64,000 bases of DNA from Candidatus Trichofilum aggregatum (GCA_016716885.1 JADJUV010000022.1:1-64000); one strand, 5' to 3'. Positions 37,647-47,327 are shown, counted from the first letter of the stretch. Translations and numbers: made by a program. Notes: a model not told the origin generated them from the letters alone.

Positions 37647-38528
37647 ATGACAACTAATTGGCCTCTGATCCCGGGTTATACCATCCTGAAAGTGGCGGGT
37701 ACAGGAGGTATGGGGATTGTGTATCAGGCCCGACAGGAGCAGACGGGCCGGGTAGTAGCCATTAAGGTGTTGACGAAGGGAAACGCGGCCGCGCTCGACC
37801 GTTTTCGCCATGAAGCCAGCACCATTGCCCGACTGGAACATCCCAACATTTTGCCGGTGTACGACTTTGGCACCGTTAATGATCAGCCCTATCTGGTGAT
37901 GCGTTACCTGGATGGGGGTAGTGTGGCGGATCGGCTGGAACAAGGGGTTTTGGGCGAGGCCCATAGTGTGACCTGGGCGGCCAAGATAGCCGATGCGCTC
38001 GATCTGGCCCATCAGCATGGTATCGTTCACCGGGATGTCAAACCGGGCAATATGTTGTTGGATGAGCGGGACAATGTTTACCTGACCGACTTTGGTATCG
38101 CCGGGGCAGGTGATGGGCGGGCGGGGCAAGGTTCGGTGGCTTACATGGCCCCGGAACAGGCCCAGAGTTCAGTGGCCGATGGCCGGGCCGATGTGTATGC
38201 CCTGGCGGTGTCTCTCTTTGAGATGGTAAGCGGGCAAAAACCGTACACGGCGGAGACGGCGTTGGGGATGATGGTGCGTCACCAGAGTGACCCCATTCCT
38301 TCGGTACAAGCGCTGAACCCGGCTATCAGTGTCGCACTGGATGATTTGCTTCAGTGGGGGATGGCTAAGAAACCCGGGGACAGGCCGGGCAACGCGGCCG
38401 CGTTCGCCCACTGGCTCCACCAAACCCAACAACAACCCAACCAGCCACTCCCCCGTCCCAACCTGGCGGCCACAGAAGTGGGTTTAGGGAGGACAGAGGT
38501 GGTGTCGCCACCGGTGCGGGAGGAATGA
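37647..38528 (+). CDS. Ser/Thr protein kinase
   Basis: 293 residues, an almost bare kinase domain: GTGGMGIVYQARQ, VAIKVL, HRDVKPGNMLL, DFGIAGAGDG, GSVAYMAPEQAQ. It begins 15 bp after the preceding kinase stop, with GAGGAAAATAAT upstream. Its stop overlaps the next start (ATGA). Its neighbours are single-chain kinase-TM-ectodomain proteins, so this ORF and the next may be one protein split by an indel in the repeat-rich linker, or two coupled genes. Confidence 0.85.
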   Translation: MTTNWPLIPGYTILKVAGTGGMGIVYQARQEQTGRVVAIKVLTKGNAAALDRFRHEASTIARLEHPNILPVYDFGTVNDQPYLVMRYLDGGSVADRLEQGVLGEAHSVTWAAKIADALDLAHQHGIVHRDVKPGNMLLDERDNVYLTDFGIAGAGDGRAGQGSVAYMAPEQAQSSVADGRADVYALAVSLFEMVSGQKPYTAETALGMMVRHQSDPIPSVQALNPAISVALDDLLQWGMAKKPGDRPGNAAAFAHWLHQTQQQPNQPLPRPNLAATEVGLGRTEVVSPPVREE

Positions 38529-39310
38529 CGGGGCGAGTGGGCGAGGGGGAGACACGGCGAGGGGGCGACGCGGCGACAGGGGAGCGGCGCGAGGAGCGTT
38601 CGGGGTCTTCGGCCTGGCTGTTGTGGGGTGGGGTGTTGGTGGTAGTCATATTGGTGGCTGTTTTTGTGCTGGGGCGGGGCTTGTTCGCGGCCGCGACACC
38701 CACCTTGCCACCCCCTACGGCCACCACGCTGGCTCCCACGCCTACTATCATCCTTACCCCTACGCCAACAGGCCAACTTCTTTTTGATGACTTCAGCGAT
38801 CCGTTTGCCGGTTTTGGCATCAAGGCGGATGAAGATGGCGGGGTGGCTTATGAGGCGGAAACCCTACTTTTTACGTCCCAACGGAATGGGGTGTTTTGGT
38901 TTTCGCTTTCCGAGCGACTTAATGAGGCGGATGTGTCCCTGCAAGTGGATGTGACGTTGGTCGAGGGGCAGGGCAGTGTGGAGATGGGGGTCATTTGCCG
39001 CTGGCAGGATGTGGATAACTTTGTGGCCCTGACGGTGAACCCCACGGGCGGGGCGATGATCTGGCAACGGGTCAATGGGGAGATAATAACGCTGGCTGAG
39101 GGGGACGCGGCCGCGATTCTTCCCGGTCAAACCATACAATTGCAAGCCACCTGCCAGGGCCAGACCCTCAGCTTAACTGCTGATGGCGTAGACCTGCTTA
39201 CCGCCACAACAGAATCACTCACCCCAGGCGATGCCGCTCTGCTGACCCGCCAACGGGCCGAAGGGGAATGGAGCATCACCTTTGACAACCTGTATGTCAG
39301 GCAACCGTGA
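38525..39310 (+). CDS. Membrane-anchored jelly-roll protein, probable ectodomain of the preceding kinase
   Basis: 261 residues. The first 28 residues are translated from GGCGACGCGGCGA-like short repeats (38528-38600). A membrane helix follows (about 30-52, LLWGGVLVVVILVAVFVLG), then a Thr/Pro linker and a concanavalin-like domain (GQLLFDDFSDP, CRWQDVDNFVALTVNP, WSITFDNLYVRQP). This is the family of the lipoprotein at 20180 and the first kinase. It overlaps the kinase by four bases. If separate, it would be a coupled partner; if fused, the kinase would be about 550 residues. Confidence 0.7.
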   Translation: MTGRVGEGETRRGGDAATGERREERSGSSAWLLWGGVLVVVILVAVFVLGRGLFAAATPTLPPPTATTLAPTPTIILTPTPTGQLLFDDFSDPFAGFGIKADEDGGVAYEAETLLFTSQRNGVFWFSLSERLNEADVSLQVDVTLVEGQGSVEMGVICRWQDVDNFVALTVNPTGGAMIWQRVNGEIITLAEGDAAAILPGQTIQLQATCQGQTLSLTADGVDLLTATTESLTPGDAALLTRQRAEGEWSITFDNLYVRQP

Positions 39311-39745
39311 GGGGGTGAGCTTGCCCCTGTTGGAAATCCCCCATGAATGGTGGTATAGCGATTCCCTCACCCTAACCCCATTGTAAATTCAAAAAATAAT
39401 CAGGTAAATCACTTGTCATTCCGAGGTCCGCCGAGGAATCTTTGGCTAACCTGGTCGAAAGATTCCTCGCTGCGAAGACTACGCTACTCAGAAACTGTCA
39501 TTCTGACGAGTCTTCGAGGAAGAATCCCGACGAGCTAGATGTACGGGATGCTTCACTCCGAAGACTCCGTTCAGCATGACAAATCAAAGTTTCTGCACTC
39601 ATTGAACGGGCACTCTGCCCGTGGATACTCTCGGAATGACAATCCAGCACCCCATCGTTACCCGAATAATTTCTTAATGTGCAACGGGGAGAGGGGACAG
39701 GCTCCCTTCTCTCCCTGTCAGGGAGAAGGGCTGACTCGGATAAGG
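39311..39745. repeat. Spacer with GAAGATTCCTCG-type and REP-like repeats
   Basis: Contains inverted and direct copies of CCGAGGAATCTTTGG, AAAGATTCCTCGCTGCG, GTCATTCTGACGAG and TCGAGGAAGAATCCCG (39415-39640), then a degenerate REP hairpin near 39690-39735. The spacer separates convergent genes. No ORF is credible. Confidence 0.5.
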
Positions 39746-41663
39746 TCACTGGGTGTTGATATAAATGGTGAGACTGTTTGGCCCGTTGCCGCCCGTGCTG
39801 ATAAACGGGGCCGCGCCACTGCCATCCAGATTCGCCCGATACACCTGACCATCATAGGGCGACGCCCAAAATATCCGGTTATTGCCCGCATCAATAGCTA
39901 ATTCCTTGATGTCTATTGATTCCAGCAAAAATTGTTGTGCGCTGCCATCCAAATTAGCGCGGTACAATGAATCTGGAAACCCAAAGCGGGAGAAGTAGAG
40001 CTGGTTCGTCAAAGCCAACCCTTTCACCTCTATTTCAAATATCAACACCTGTTGGTTGGTGCTGTTGTAATTCATCCGTGACAGCGTACCAGAACAATCA
40101 CCCCAGTAAAGTTGATTATTGGCCGCATCCACGTTGAGTTGTCCGCCCGGACAACCTGTCACCAAGGTTTGTACTGGCCCTGTGCCTAACAAATACCGTT
40201 TGACGTCGGCCCCATTGTGCCAGAACAAATAACCATCATCGTAAGCCAGTGATTGGGCGCTTTCACCGGGTAACAGAGCGGTCACATCTGTGCCATCCAG
40301 ATTGGCGCTAAAAAACGAGCCATTGCCAAAATCGCTCCAGTAGAGACGTTGGCCGAAGGGGTCAACGGTTAATCCACCGAGTTCACCCCCGGCATAGGGC
40401 ACAATGAGCGTTGGCGCACTGGTGGATGTGGGGCTGCTCCAGATGCCACTGGTTTGGGTCCAAAAAAGGCTGTTCGGGAAGGTTGGGGCACTGGTTGGTG
40501 AAGGGCTGGGTGTGGGCGTGACGGTGGGTGTAACCGTGGGAAGGCCAGTCGGTGTGGCTGTGGGGGTATTGGTAGGTGTGAGGGTGGCCGTGGCTGTAGC
40601 TGTAGCGGTTGGTTGAGGAGTGCGGGTATTGGGAGCCGGGGCACCAGGGGTGTTGCTTGGTGGTGGCACGGGGGTGAGGGTCAGGGTGGGTGTTGGGGAC
40701 GCCGTAGCTGAGGGGCGTGTCGTGGGCGTGGCGGTGGGTGTACTGGTGGCTCTGGCGGTAGGGGTTAAACTGGGAGTAGCGGTCGCTTCTGTCGTAGAGG
40801 TGGCCGAGGGTGATGGTTCGGAAGTGGGGGTTAGGGTGGGGGTGAAGGTGGTGGTGGGGGTCGCGGCCGCAACCGTGTTTGTCGCTTCCGCCACTGGTGT
40901 AGCCGTCACCTGGACAGTTGTCTCCGGAATATCCGTCTCCTCCACCACATCCTCAAACGTCTTGGCTTCATCCTCTGCAATTTCCGGTATAGACTGGGCA
41001 ATACGCAAAATCGTCGCTTCATCTTTGGCTTCAACATAGACACCCTGCCCTATCTCAGCCAACAAATCTTTGAGAGCCAGGGCACTATCTTCCCCCTTCG
41101 TCCAGGTTGATGATGAGGGTATCTACTTCGATACCCGCCCGGGCAATCTCTTGTTCGATAAGCCGTTCGCTCTGAGCTGAGGTACAGGTATCGGCTCCCC
41201 CGGTGACGATGATGAGGCGGAAGGGGCCTTCGTTGTCCAGCCCAGCCAGATCACGGATGGCGGCAATGACCGCCGCGGTTAGTCCGGCATCACCGGCGGT
41301 GGGTTGGACGCCAGCTAGCTCCCGCCGTACTTCGGCCTGGGTTCCATCGGCAATTTGGACCAGCAAGTTGGTATCACGGCAGGGATCATCTTCTACCCCT
41401 GCGCCAAAAACCCGCAAGCCCAGGGTGGTGTCGGTGTTACTGCCACGGGCCAGTTCGCCGACAAAGTTTTGCGCGGCCGCGAACCGGTTGCCGCTCCCCC
41501 CCGCAAAGGGCAATTCCATACGGGCCGAGGCATCTACCAGAACCAGGAGCGTGGGCTGGGCCGGTTGCGGCCGCAAGAATAACCAGAGCAGTAGGGCACC
41601 GATTAACAAAAGCGCGGCCGCGCCCACCACAATTACCGTCATCCGCCGTCTTGTCTGGAACAT
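39746..41663 (-). CDS. VWA-domain surface protein with Thr/Pro stalk and YWTD-like propeller (frameshifted)
   Basis: The N-terminal anchor is TVIVVGAAALLLIGALLLWLF, from the ATG at 41663. A VWA domain follows with LLVLVDASARMELP (DxSxx variant of the MIDAS) and LIIVTGGADTC. The frame breaks at a C5 run (41092-41096); removing one base continues LDEG to EDSALALKDLLAEIG. A stalk of about 120 Thr, Pro, Ala and Ser residues leads to a propeller with RLYWSDFGNGSF, QLYWGDCSG and NRIFWASPYDGQVYRANL, like LDL-receptor YWTD repeats. Repaired length about 638 residues. Probably a surface adhesion or calcium-binding protein. Confidence 0.78.
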
Positions 41664-41782
41664 AGTTGTTTTCCTTGGGGGGGTCAGTGGAGCGTTGGGT
41701 GGCTACAGAGGAGATTTGGTAAACGTCAGACGTGCCTACGTCTGACGTTCGACGAAAGGGATTAAAGCTTTTCCCAAAAAAG

Positions 41783-42877
41783 TTATTCTGACTCACTCTC
41801 GTTGCGTTTGCGCCCGAAGAGCCAGAGGATGAACAGGAACGCGGCCGCGAACAAAGCCATTTGTGCCACTTGCTTTTGCTGATCAGACAACATGGGTGGT
41901 TGGGCCTCGTTGACCTTAGTCACCCAGGCCAGGGTTTCGCGCATTCCCACATCCAGCGGCCGCGTCTTCCAACCCAGTTGTGCCCGTGCCTTATCGGCCC
42001 GGCCTAGCTGGGCCGACCCCAGGTTACGGATGGTTTCCTCGCTATAAAACTCAGATAACCCCAGAGCATGATTGAGCGAACCAACCACCGGAGCCAGCGG
42101 CCGCACATAATTGGAAGGAATATGCATGGGCCGTCGCCGTCCAATCAAATCGGCCCAGTAATCTACCATCTCGCCTAAAGGAATGGCCGGGCCAGCCAAA
42201 ATATAGCTTTCCCCTACTTTTCCTTTTTCGGCGGCCAAAATATGGCCTTCAGCCACATCTTCCACATGGGCATACGTAAAAAGTGTGTCGGCTCCCGGTA
42301 CAACGGGCATTTGGCCCCGATGAAAACGGAGCATGGTCTCAGCGATGATACTGCTATCGCCGGGGCCGTAGACGCCACCGGGCATAACAATGATAATCGG
42401 CGCTCCCCGTTGAATGAGGGGCAGGGCTACTTTGTAATGGGCCAGCCATTTGGTGCGAGTATATTCACTCAGGAAGGGGCCACTACCTTCGTAGGTTTCA
42501 TCGGCTAATTCGCCGCCAGTATCACCAAAGACGGCCACGGTGCTCGTGTAAACGATTTTGGGCACACCCAGTTCATGGGCCAGGTTGAGCACGTTGCGGG
42601 TGCCGCTGACGTTAATCGTCTCGGCCTCCATCCATTCCCGCGCCCCAATGTGATACCAACCAGCGACATGAAAAACGACATCACTGCCGGTCATGCCCTC
42701 GCGCATAGAAGCTTTGTTGGTGATGTCGCCTGTGACGATGTGAGCGCCCAGGGCCTGGAGCGCGGCCGCGGACTCCGCCGAACGAGCCAGCGCCACCACC
42801 TCATAACCACGAGTCAATAATTGCCGCACCAGATGACCACCAATAAAACCAGTTCCACCGGTGACAAATGCTTTCAT
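41783..42877 (-). CDS. NAD(P)-dependent epimerase/dehydratase (extended SDR) with C-terminal membrane tail
   Basis: 364 residues from the ATG at 42877 with AGAGG upstream. The nucleotide-binding motif is VTGGTGFIGGHLVRQL, STVAVFGD is the central strand, and YTRTK supplies the Tyr-Lys catalytic pair. It resembles dihydroflavonol reductase/3-beta-HSD-like SDRs that act on sugars, sterols or terpenoids. The unusual C-terminus (ALFAAAFLFILWLFGRKR) is a membrane helix with basic residues, suggesting attachment to the membrane and a lipid-linked substrate. Confidence 0.8.
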   Translation of the reverse strand: MKAFVTGGTGFIGGHLVRQLLTRGYEVVALARSAESAAALQALGAHIVTGDITNKASMREGMTGSDVVFHVAGWYHIGAREWMEAETINVSGTRNVLNLAHELGVPKIVYTSTVAVFGDTGGELADETYEGSGPFLSEYTRTKWLAHYKVALPLIQRGAPIIIVMPGGVYGPGDSSIIAETMLRFHRGQMPVVPGADTLFTYAHVEDVAEGHILAAEKGKVGESYILAGPAIPLGEMVDYWADLIGRRRPMHIPSNYVRPLAPVVGSLNHALGLSEFYSEETIRNLGSAQLGRADKARAQLGWKTRPLDVGMRETLAWVTKVNEAQPPMLSDQQKQVAQMALFAAAFLFILWLFGRKRNESESE

Positions 42878-43057
42878 ATCAGAACCTCTTATTTTGGGAT
42901 TAAAACTCAACGCCGTTTAAGGTGTGTGTTCCACCTGCTTGTCTAGACAAATGACCAACGACGAAAGATGAATGGGTTTGTAAGCAAACTTAAGTATACC
43001 TACCTCACCAAGTTTCTAAAAACGGGTCAACCGTTGGAAGGTATTTGCCACCTGGAT

Positions 43058-43170
43058 TCCCCACCCCTAACTCCATCCCCGGGGGCAGAGAACTTTTAGG
43101 GTGTCATTTTTCGAGTGCGTCCGCACTCGAAAAATGACACGAATCGGGTTAAGGGAATAACCAGGAGTCG
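43058..43170. repeat. Miniature element core, copy E, with 19-bp perfect stem
   Basis: CCCCACCCCTAACTCCATCC and AGAACTTTTAGG, as in the other copies, are followed by the stem 43101-43119/43122-43140 (GTGTCATTTTTCGAGTGCG and its complement). The stem sequence differs from copies A, B and D. The remaining spacer 42878-43197 shows no gene. Confidence 0.65.
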
Positions 43171-43197
43171 AGGCTTTAGCCGGTCGAGATTTTTCGA

Positions 43198-43737
43198 CTA
43201 GGTGGCTGTTCTTTCCGTCAAACTGAAGGGCTGGTAACCGGACTCAGTTAAGGTGTGGGGATTGACCTGCCACCAGGAAAGTTTGGCCCGGCTCAGGGGA
43301 AGTTCCACATCGGCGGGTCGTTTGATTTTGGTGGGAACGGTTACGGCGGGGTCGGGGATGAGGATGTGGTGGAGTGGACGGCCTTGCTCCACCGGGGTTG
43401 TTTTGTCGGGGTAAATGAAACAAGGATAACGGGCGTATAGCTCCAGAGCACGTAAAAAGACCTGGGTTTCCCGCCCATCGAGTTCATACCCAAACAGTTC
43501 GGCGCGGGGAAATTCGTTGCCATGTTCTTCGACCCAGCGATAGAGGGCCAACTTGCGGATTTCGTGGCCCCAATCGTCCAGCAAGAAGGCGGGGAAAATG
43601 GGGTCTTCTGGCCCCTGGACGATGTAAGCATAACGAAGATAAAGGGGCGCGGCCGCGGCATCCATCAGCAAAGCCGCTTCCCCCTCTTTTTCATACAGTC
43701 TCCCGCGCAGTTCCTGGTTGATGGGTCGCATACTCAT
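43198..43737 (-). CDS. Unknown 179-residue protein
   Basis: No family recognised. It is soluble, with no signal or membrane segment; notable segments are RYAYIVQGPEDPIFPAFLLD, DDWGHEIRKLALYRWVEEHG and CFIYPDKTTPVEQGRPLHHI. Length, codon use and one internal GCGGCCGC match neighbouring genes, so it is probably real. It lies between the SDR gene and copA without clear operon links. Confidence 0.6.
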   Translation of the reverse strand: MSMRPINQELRGRLYEKEGEAALLMDAAAAPLYLRYAYIVQGPEDPIFPAFLLDDWGHEIRKLALYRWVEEHGNEFPRAELFGYELDGRETQVFLRALELYARYPCFIYPDKTTPVEQGRPLHHILIPDPAVTVPTKIKRPADVELPLSRAKLSWWQVNPHTLTESGYQPFSLTERTAT

Positions 43738-43756
43738 TAGATCGGAATCAACATTA

Positions 43757-43812
43757 TGTCACGCTAAGGCACCAAGGTCTTTTCTTGGCGACTTGGCGAC
43801 CTTGGCGTGAGA
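43757..43812. repeat. GGCGACTTGGCGACCTTGGCG spacer repeat
   Basis: CACGCTAAGGCACCAAGGTC is partly inverted by GGCGACCTTGGCGTGAG. Similar word-like repeats with GGCGCAAAG occur at 12193-12215 and 59987-60015. Confidence 0.45.
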
Positions 43813-43851
43813 TTTCTTATTGCCGACAAACGCTGTTCTTCGCGCCCAATT

Positions 43852-46336
43852 CTACAACTTAACCCGGCGCAGGCGTAGCGCATTAGTCACCACGCTGATG
43901 CTGGAGAAGGCCATCGCCCCGGCGGCCAGGATGGGATGCAATTGGCGCAGGAAAGCGGGCGCCCAGTCAAACGGAGCCAACACCCCCGCCGCAATGGGAA
44001 TCAAAGCCAGGTTATAGCCAAAAGCCCAGCCCAGATTTTGTTTGATGTTTCTCATCGTGGCCTTCGAGAGGGCAATCGCCTGGGGCACACTGCGTAAATC
44101 GCCACGCATGAGAGTCACATCGGCCGCTTCCATAGCCACATCCGTACCTGTGCCGATAGCCATGCCCACATCGGCCTGGGCCAGAGCCGGGGCGTCATTG
44201 ATGCCATCACCCACCATCGCCACCACAAATCCTTCTTCCTGTAATCTTTTGACATGGGCGGCCTTGTCACCGGGCAACACTTCGGCAAACACCCGGTCAA
44301 TCCCGGCGGCCTGGGCGATGGTTTTGGCGGTGGCTTCGTTGTCGCCGGTCATCATCACCACCGTCAGGCCCAGTTTATGTAAAGCGGCCACCGCCTCACG
44401 TGAGCTATCCTTGATGGTGTCGGCCACACCAATGATGGCCTGAGCCTGTCCATCCACAGCCAGCCACATGGCGGTTTTGCCTTGCTGTTGCAACTGCTCG
44501 GCCTTGGCGGCCAAACCGTTCAGGGTAACGTTCTCCCGCTGCATAAGGCGCAAATTGCCCAACAGCACCGGCTGATTATTCACCTGGGCGGTAATGCCGT
44601 GCCCGGCAATCGCTTCAAACCGCTCCGGCTCCACCAGCGTCAGCCCTTGCGCCTGGGCTTCCTGCACAATCGCCTGCCCCAAGGGGTGTTCGGAGCCGCG
44701 TTCGGCGGAGGCGGCGAGAGCAAGAAGAGACTGAGAGACTGAGAGACTAAGTGACTGATTAATGTTCACTGTTGACTGTTCACTAACCACAACATCCGTC
44801 ACTGCCAGTTCGCCTTTGGTGATGGTGCCGGTTTTGTCGAGGACGATGGCGGTGATTTTGTGGGCTTGTTCCAGGGCGGCGCTATTTTTAAACAGGATGC
44901 CCTGCTCGGCTCCCTTGCCGACGCCGACCATGATAGATGTCGGAGTCGCCAGACCCATCGCACAGGGGCAAGCGATAACCAACACGGCGATCAGGCGGAG
45001 TAAGGCGGGGGTGAAGCCTGCACCTGTTACCAGCCAAATGATGAAGGTAAGGGCGGCCAGACCGATTACCATCGGCACAAAGTAAGCCGATACCTGATCG
45101 ACCAGCCGCTGGATGGGGGCGCGACTGCCTTGCGCCTGCTCTACCAGCCGGATAATCTGGGCCAGGGCGGTTTCGCGCCCTACTTTGGTGGCCTCAAATT
45201 GGAGTAACCCTTGTTTGTTGAGGGTAGCCCCAATGAGGGCATCGCCCGACGGTTTTGTCTACGGGCAGGCTTTCACCGGTGATCATGCTTTCGTCAACGG
45301 CACTGCGGCCGCGGACCACCACCCCATCCACCGGTATCTTCTCACCCGGCCGCACCACAATCACATCCCCCTTCACCACCTCAGCGATGGCGATGTCCCG
45401 CTCCTCACCATTCCGAATGACACGAGCCGTTTTGGCCTGCAACCCCATCAGCTTCTTGATGGCTTCGCTGGTACGCCCTTTGGCCCGTGCTTCCAACAAC
45501 TTGCCCAGAACGATCAGGGTGATGATGACGGCTGAGGTTTCAAAGTACACATGATCGCCCAGGGCGTTGGAGCCGAAGGTTTGGGCGATGAGCACACCGA
45601 CACTATACAGGTAAGCGACGGATGATCCCATCGCCACCAGCACATCCATGTTGGCACTGCCGTTGCGTAAACTTTTGTACGCACCCACGTAATAATCCCA
45701 ACCCACATAGAACTGAACTGGGGTAGCTAAAACGAGAAAGAGCCAGTTGACCCACAAATCGTGTGCCCAGTGACCCAGGAAACCCAGGTCGCGACTCATG
45801 CTAAATAGGAAGAGGGGCAGGGAGAAGATGACGCCGATGAGGAAGCGGTGCTGTTGATGATGGACCTCAGCTTCACGCGCGGCCGCTTCCGCATCTTCTA
45901 GCTCTTCGCCCGCGGCCGCTTCCACCACATCATAACCAGCCTGACGCACGGCCGCGACCAGATCGGCGCGGGTGATGGCTCCCGGCGCGTAAGTGACCGT
46001 CGCTTTTTCGTTGGCATAATTGACGTTGGCTTCCAGTACGCCATCGGTTTTACGCAGGCGGCGTTGGATGGTGTTGGCACAGTTGGTGCAGGTCATCCCG
46101 GTGAGGGGCAGTTCCAGGGTGGCCGTAGGCACCCCATAACCCGCTTTTTCGATGCGCTCAATCACCGCCTGGGGGTTGGCAAGTTCAGGATCATAGCTGA
46201 TCGTAACCCGTTCGCTGGCAAAATTGACCACAGCCTCGCTGACGCCAGTTACTTTTTTGGCGTTGCGCTCAACGGCGGCCACACAATTGGCACAGGTCAT
46301 GCCGGTGACGGGGAGAGTGAGTTGTTTTGTAGACAT
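43852..46336 (-). CDS. copA: Copper-exporting P1B-type ATPase (frameshifted)
   Basis: Start ATG 46336. Two N-terminal heavy-metal domains carry GMTCANC and GMTCTNC. Eight membrane helices are expected, with CPC in VIACPCAMGLATP, the phosphorylation site VLDKTGTITKGE, the HP locus SEHPLGQAI, MMTGDNEATA and GDGINDAPALA. The frame breaks near 45244-45247 (CCC): one base less rejoins VDKTVG to DALIGATLNKQG. The repaired length is about 828 residues, typical for CopA. An in-frame short repeat (44726-44784) adds a Ser/Gln-rich insert between DKTGT and the HP motif, in the nucleotide-binding domain. It is the last gene of the csoR-copZ-copA operon. Confidence 0.92.
44726..44784. repeat. In-gene tandem repeat (GAGACTGA family) in copA
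   Basis: Three GAGACT(G/A)A units are followed by TGTTCACTGTTGACTGTTCAC, translated as NQSLSLSVSQSLLAL and SEQSTVNI. It is in frame. The same 8-mer family forms the 53-bp spacer repeats at 26323 and 58891. Confidence 0.8.
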
Positions 46337-46344
46337 GGGGGGAT

Positions 46345-46400
46345 GTGGTGCGTGTTGCGTGTTGCGTATTTCATTCACGAAACACGCACCACGCACCACG
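46345..46400. repeat. GCGTGTTGCGT / ACGCACCACGCACC spacer repeat
   Basis: Word-like inverted repeat in the gap between copZ and copA, related to 14396-14449. It occupies the place of the copA ribosome site. Confidence 0.65.
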
Positions 46401-46409
46401 ATATGTGAG

Positions 46410-46631
46410 CTAATTCAGTTGGATGAGTTCTTGGGGCGGGTAATTGATCTCATGCAAGAGCGTGTTGATCTTTTCCCAATTGGCCGGGTCTTGCCAGGCA
46501 ACCGTGACTTGTTTGGTGTCTTGCACAGCCTGGACGCTGGTCACACCGGCCAGTTCGCTCAATTCGGACTCGATGGTGTGGGTGCAATGTCCACAACTGA
46601 TATTAGGAACGGTGAAGGTTTTGGTGGTCAT
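46410..46631 (-). CDS. copZ: Copper chaperone, HMA domain
   Basis: 73 residues, a single heavy-metal-associated domain with ISCGHCTHTIESEL (CxxC copper site). AGGAG lies eight bases upstream of the ATG at 46631. It delivers Cu(I) to CopA and CsoR. It sits between csoR and copA on the same strand, as in many copper operons. Confidence 0.88.
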   Translation of the reverse strand: MTTKTFTVPNISCGHCTHTIESELSELAGVTSVQAVQDTKQVTVAWQDPANWEKINTLLHEINYPPQELIQLN

Positions 46632-46666
46632 ATGTGTTCTCCTGAAAAAAAAGGTTGTCGTATCCT

Positions 46667-46945
46667 CTATAACTTCGAGGACATTTCAAAGACGCTGGTT
46701 ACTTCTTGCAACATACGTTCCCGCTCGTCCAGGTCATTACCCTGGATGGCTGTGGTGACGCAGGTGTGCAAATGGCTATCCAGAATGAGGGCACTAACTT
46801 TACCCAGCGCCGCCTGCACTGCCTGAATCTGGCGAATAACATCAATACAGTAGGTGTCTTCTTCCACCATACGCTCAATGCCTTTCAGATGTCCGGTGGC
46901 GCTGGAAATGCGGCGGGTAATCGTTTTTTTAGTTGTATCATCCAT
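46667..46945 (-). CDS. csoR: CsoR-type copper-sensing repressor
   Basis: 92 residues, all-alpha DUF156 family. Cys in DTYCIDVIRQI and the His/Cys pair in DSHLHTCVTTAI form the Cu(I) site Cys-His-Cys that defines CsoR rather than the nickel sensor RcnR. The ATG at 46945 is preceded by TGAGGA. A longer frame to 46978 would overlap the operator and is rejected. It represses its own operon when copper is low. Confidence 0.88.
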   Translation of the reverse strand: MDDTTKKTITRRISSATGHLKGIERMVEEDTYCIDVIRQIQAVQAALGKVSALILDSHLHTCVTTAIQGNDLDERERMLQEVTSVFEMSSKL

Positions 46946-46975
46946 ATTGATAGTCCTCACCCTTATCGGGAACCC

Positions 46976-47030
46976 CACCCCCCCGGGGGGGGTGTAGCTT
47001 TTATTATAGGGTGTTTTGTCCTCACGTCAA
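46976..47030 (-). promoter_or_regulatory. Promoter and probable CsoR operator of the copper operon
   Basis: On the minus strand: TTGACG (47025-47030), 16-bp spacer, TATAAT (47003-47008), a near-consensus sigma-70 promoter. At the expected start site lies the GC palindrome CA-C7-G8-TG (46976-46994), matching the G-tract inverted repeats bound by CsoR in other bacteria. Binding is inferred. Confidence 0.75.
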
Positions 47031-47149
47031 TTATGATGAATGTCACATGAATGACAGCAGGACAAGCGCAAACTCTCCCCAAATCGGTCATGTGGCCCCA
47101 CCCGCCCGCAAATGGGCGGGCTAGTCAACAACACTCATACAACTTTACG

Positions 47150-47260
47150 AAAGTATGACGGATGTTTTTATGACAAACCGAGGGTGAAGCGGGTCATAAA
47201 AACGTAGGTCTGACTTTCGTCATGTGGGTCTCGTCCGCAGTCTCCTGTAAGTTATTTAAT
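47150..47260. repeat. Miniature element fragment, copy F (reverse orientation)
   Basis: Holds the left end of copy A in reverse: terminal GTTATTTAAT (47251-47260), CTCCTGTAAG and GACTTTCGTC. The inner part is an 11-bp stem GTTTTTATGAC/GTCATAAAAAC (47164-47174, 47193-47203) around the ACCGAGGGTGAAGC block. Core and right end are absent. Confidence 0.65.
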
Positions 47261-47327
47261 TCTCATTCCTAAGAGAAACAAAGGTCGTCACTTTTGCTCC
47301 CAATTTGGGATCAATTGTAATTCCCTC

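Noticed and set aside
46667..46978. Longer CsoR start at 46978
   Set aside because: It would place the operator palindrome at the start codon; the ATG at 46945 has a proper ribosome site.
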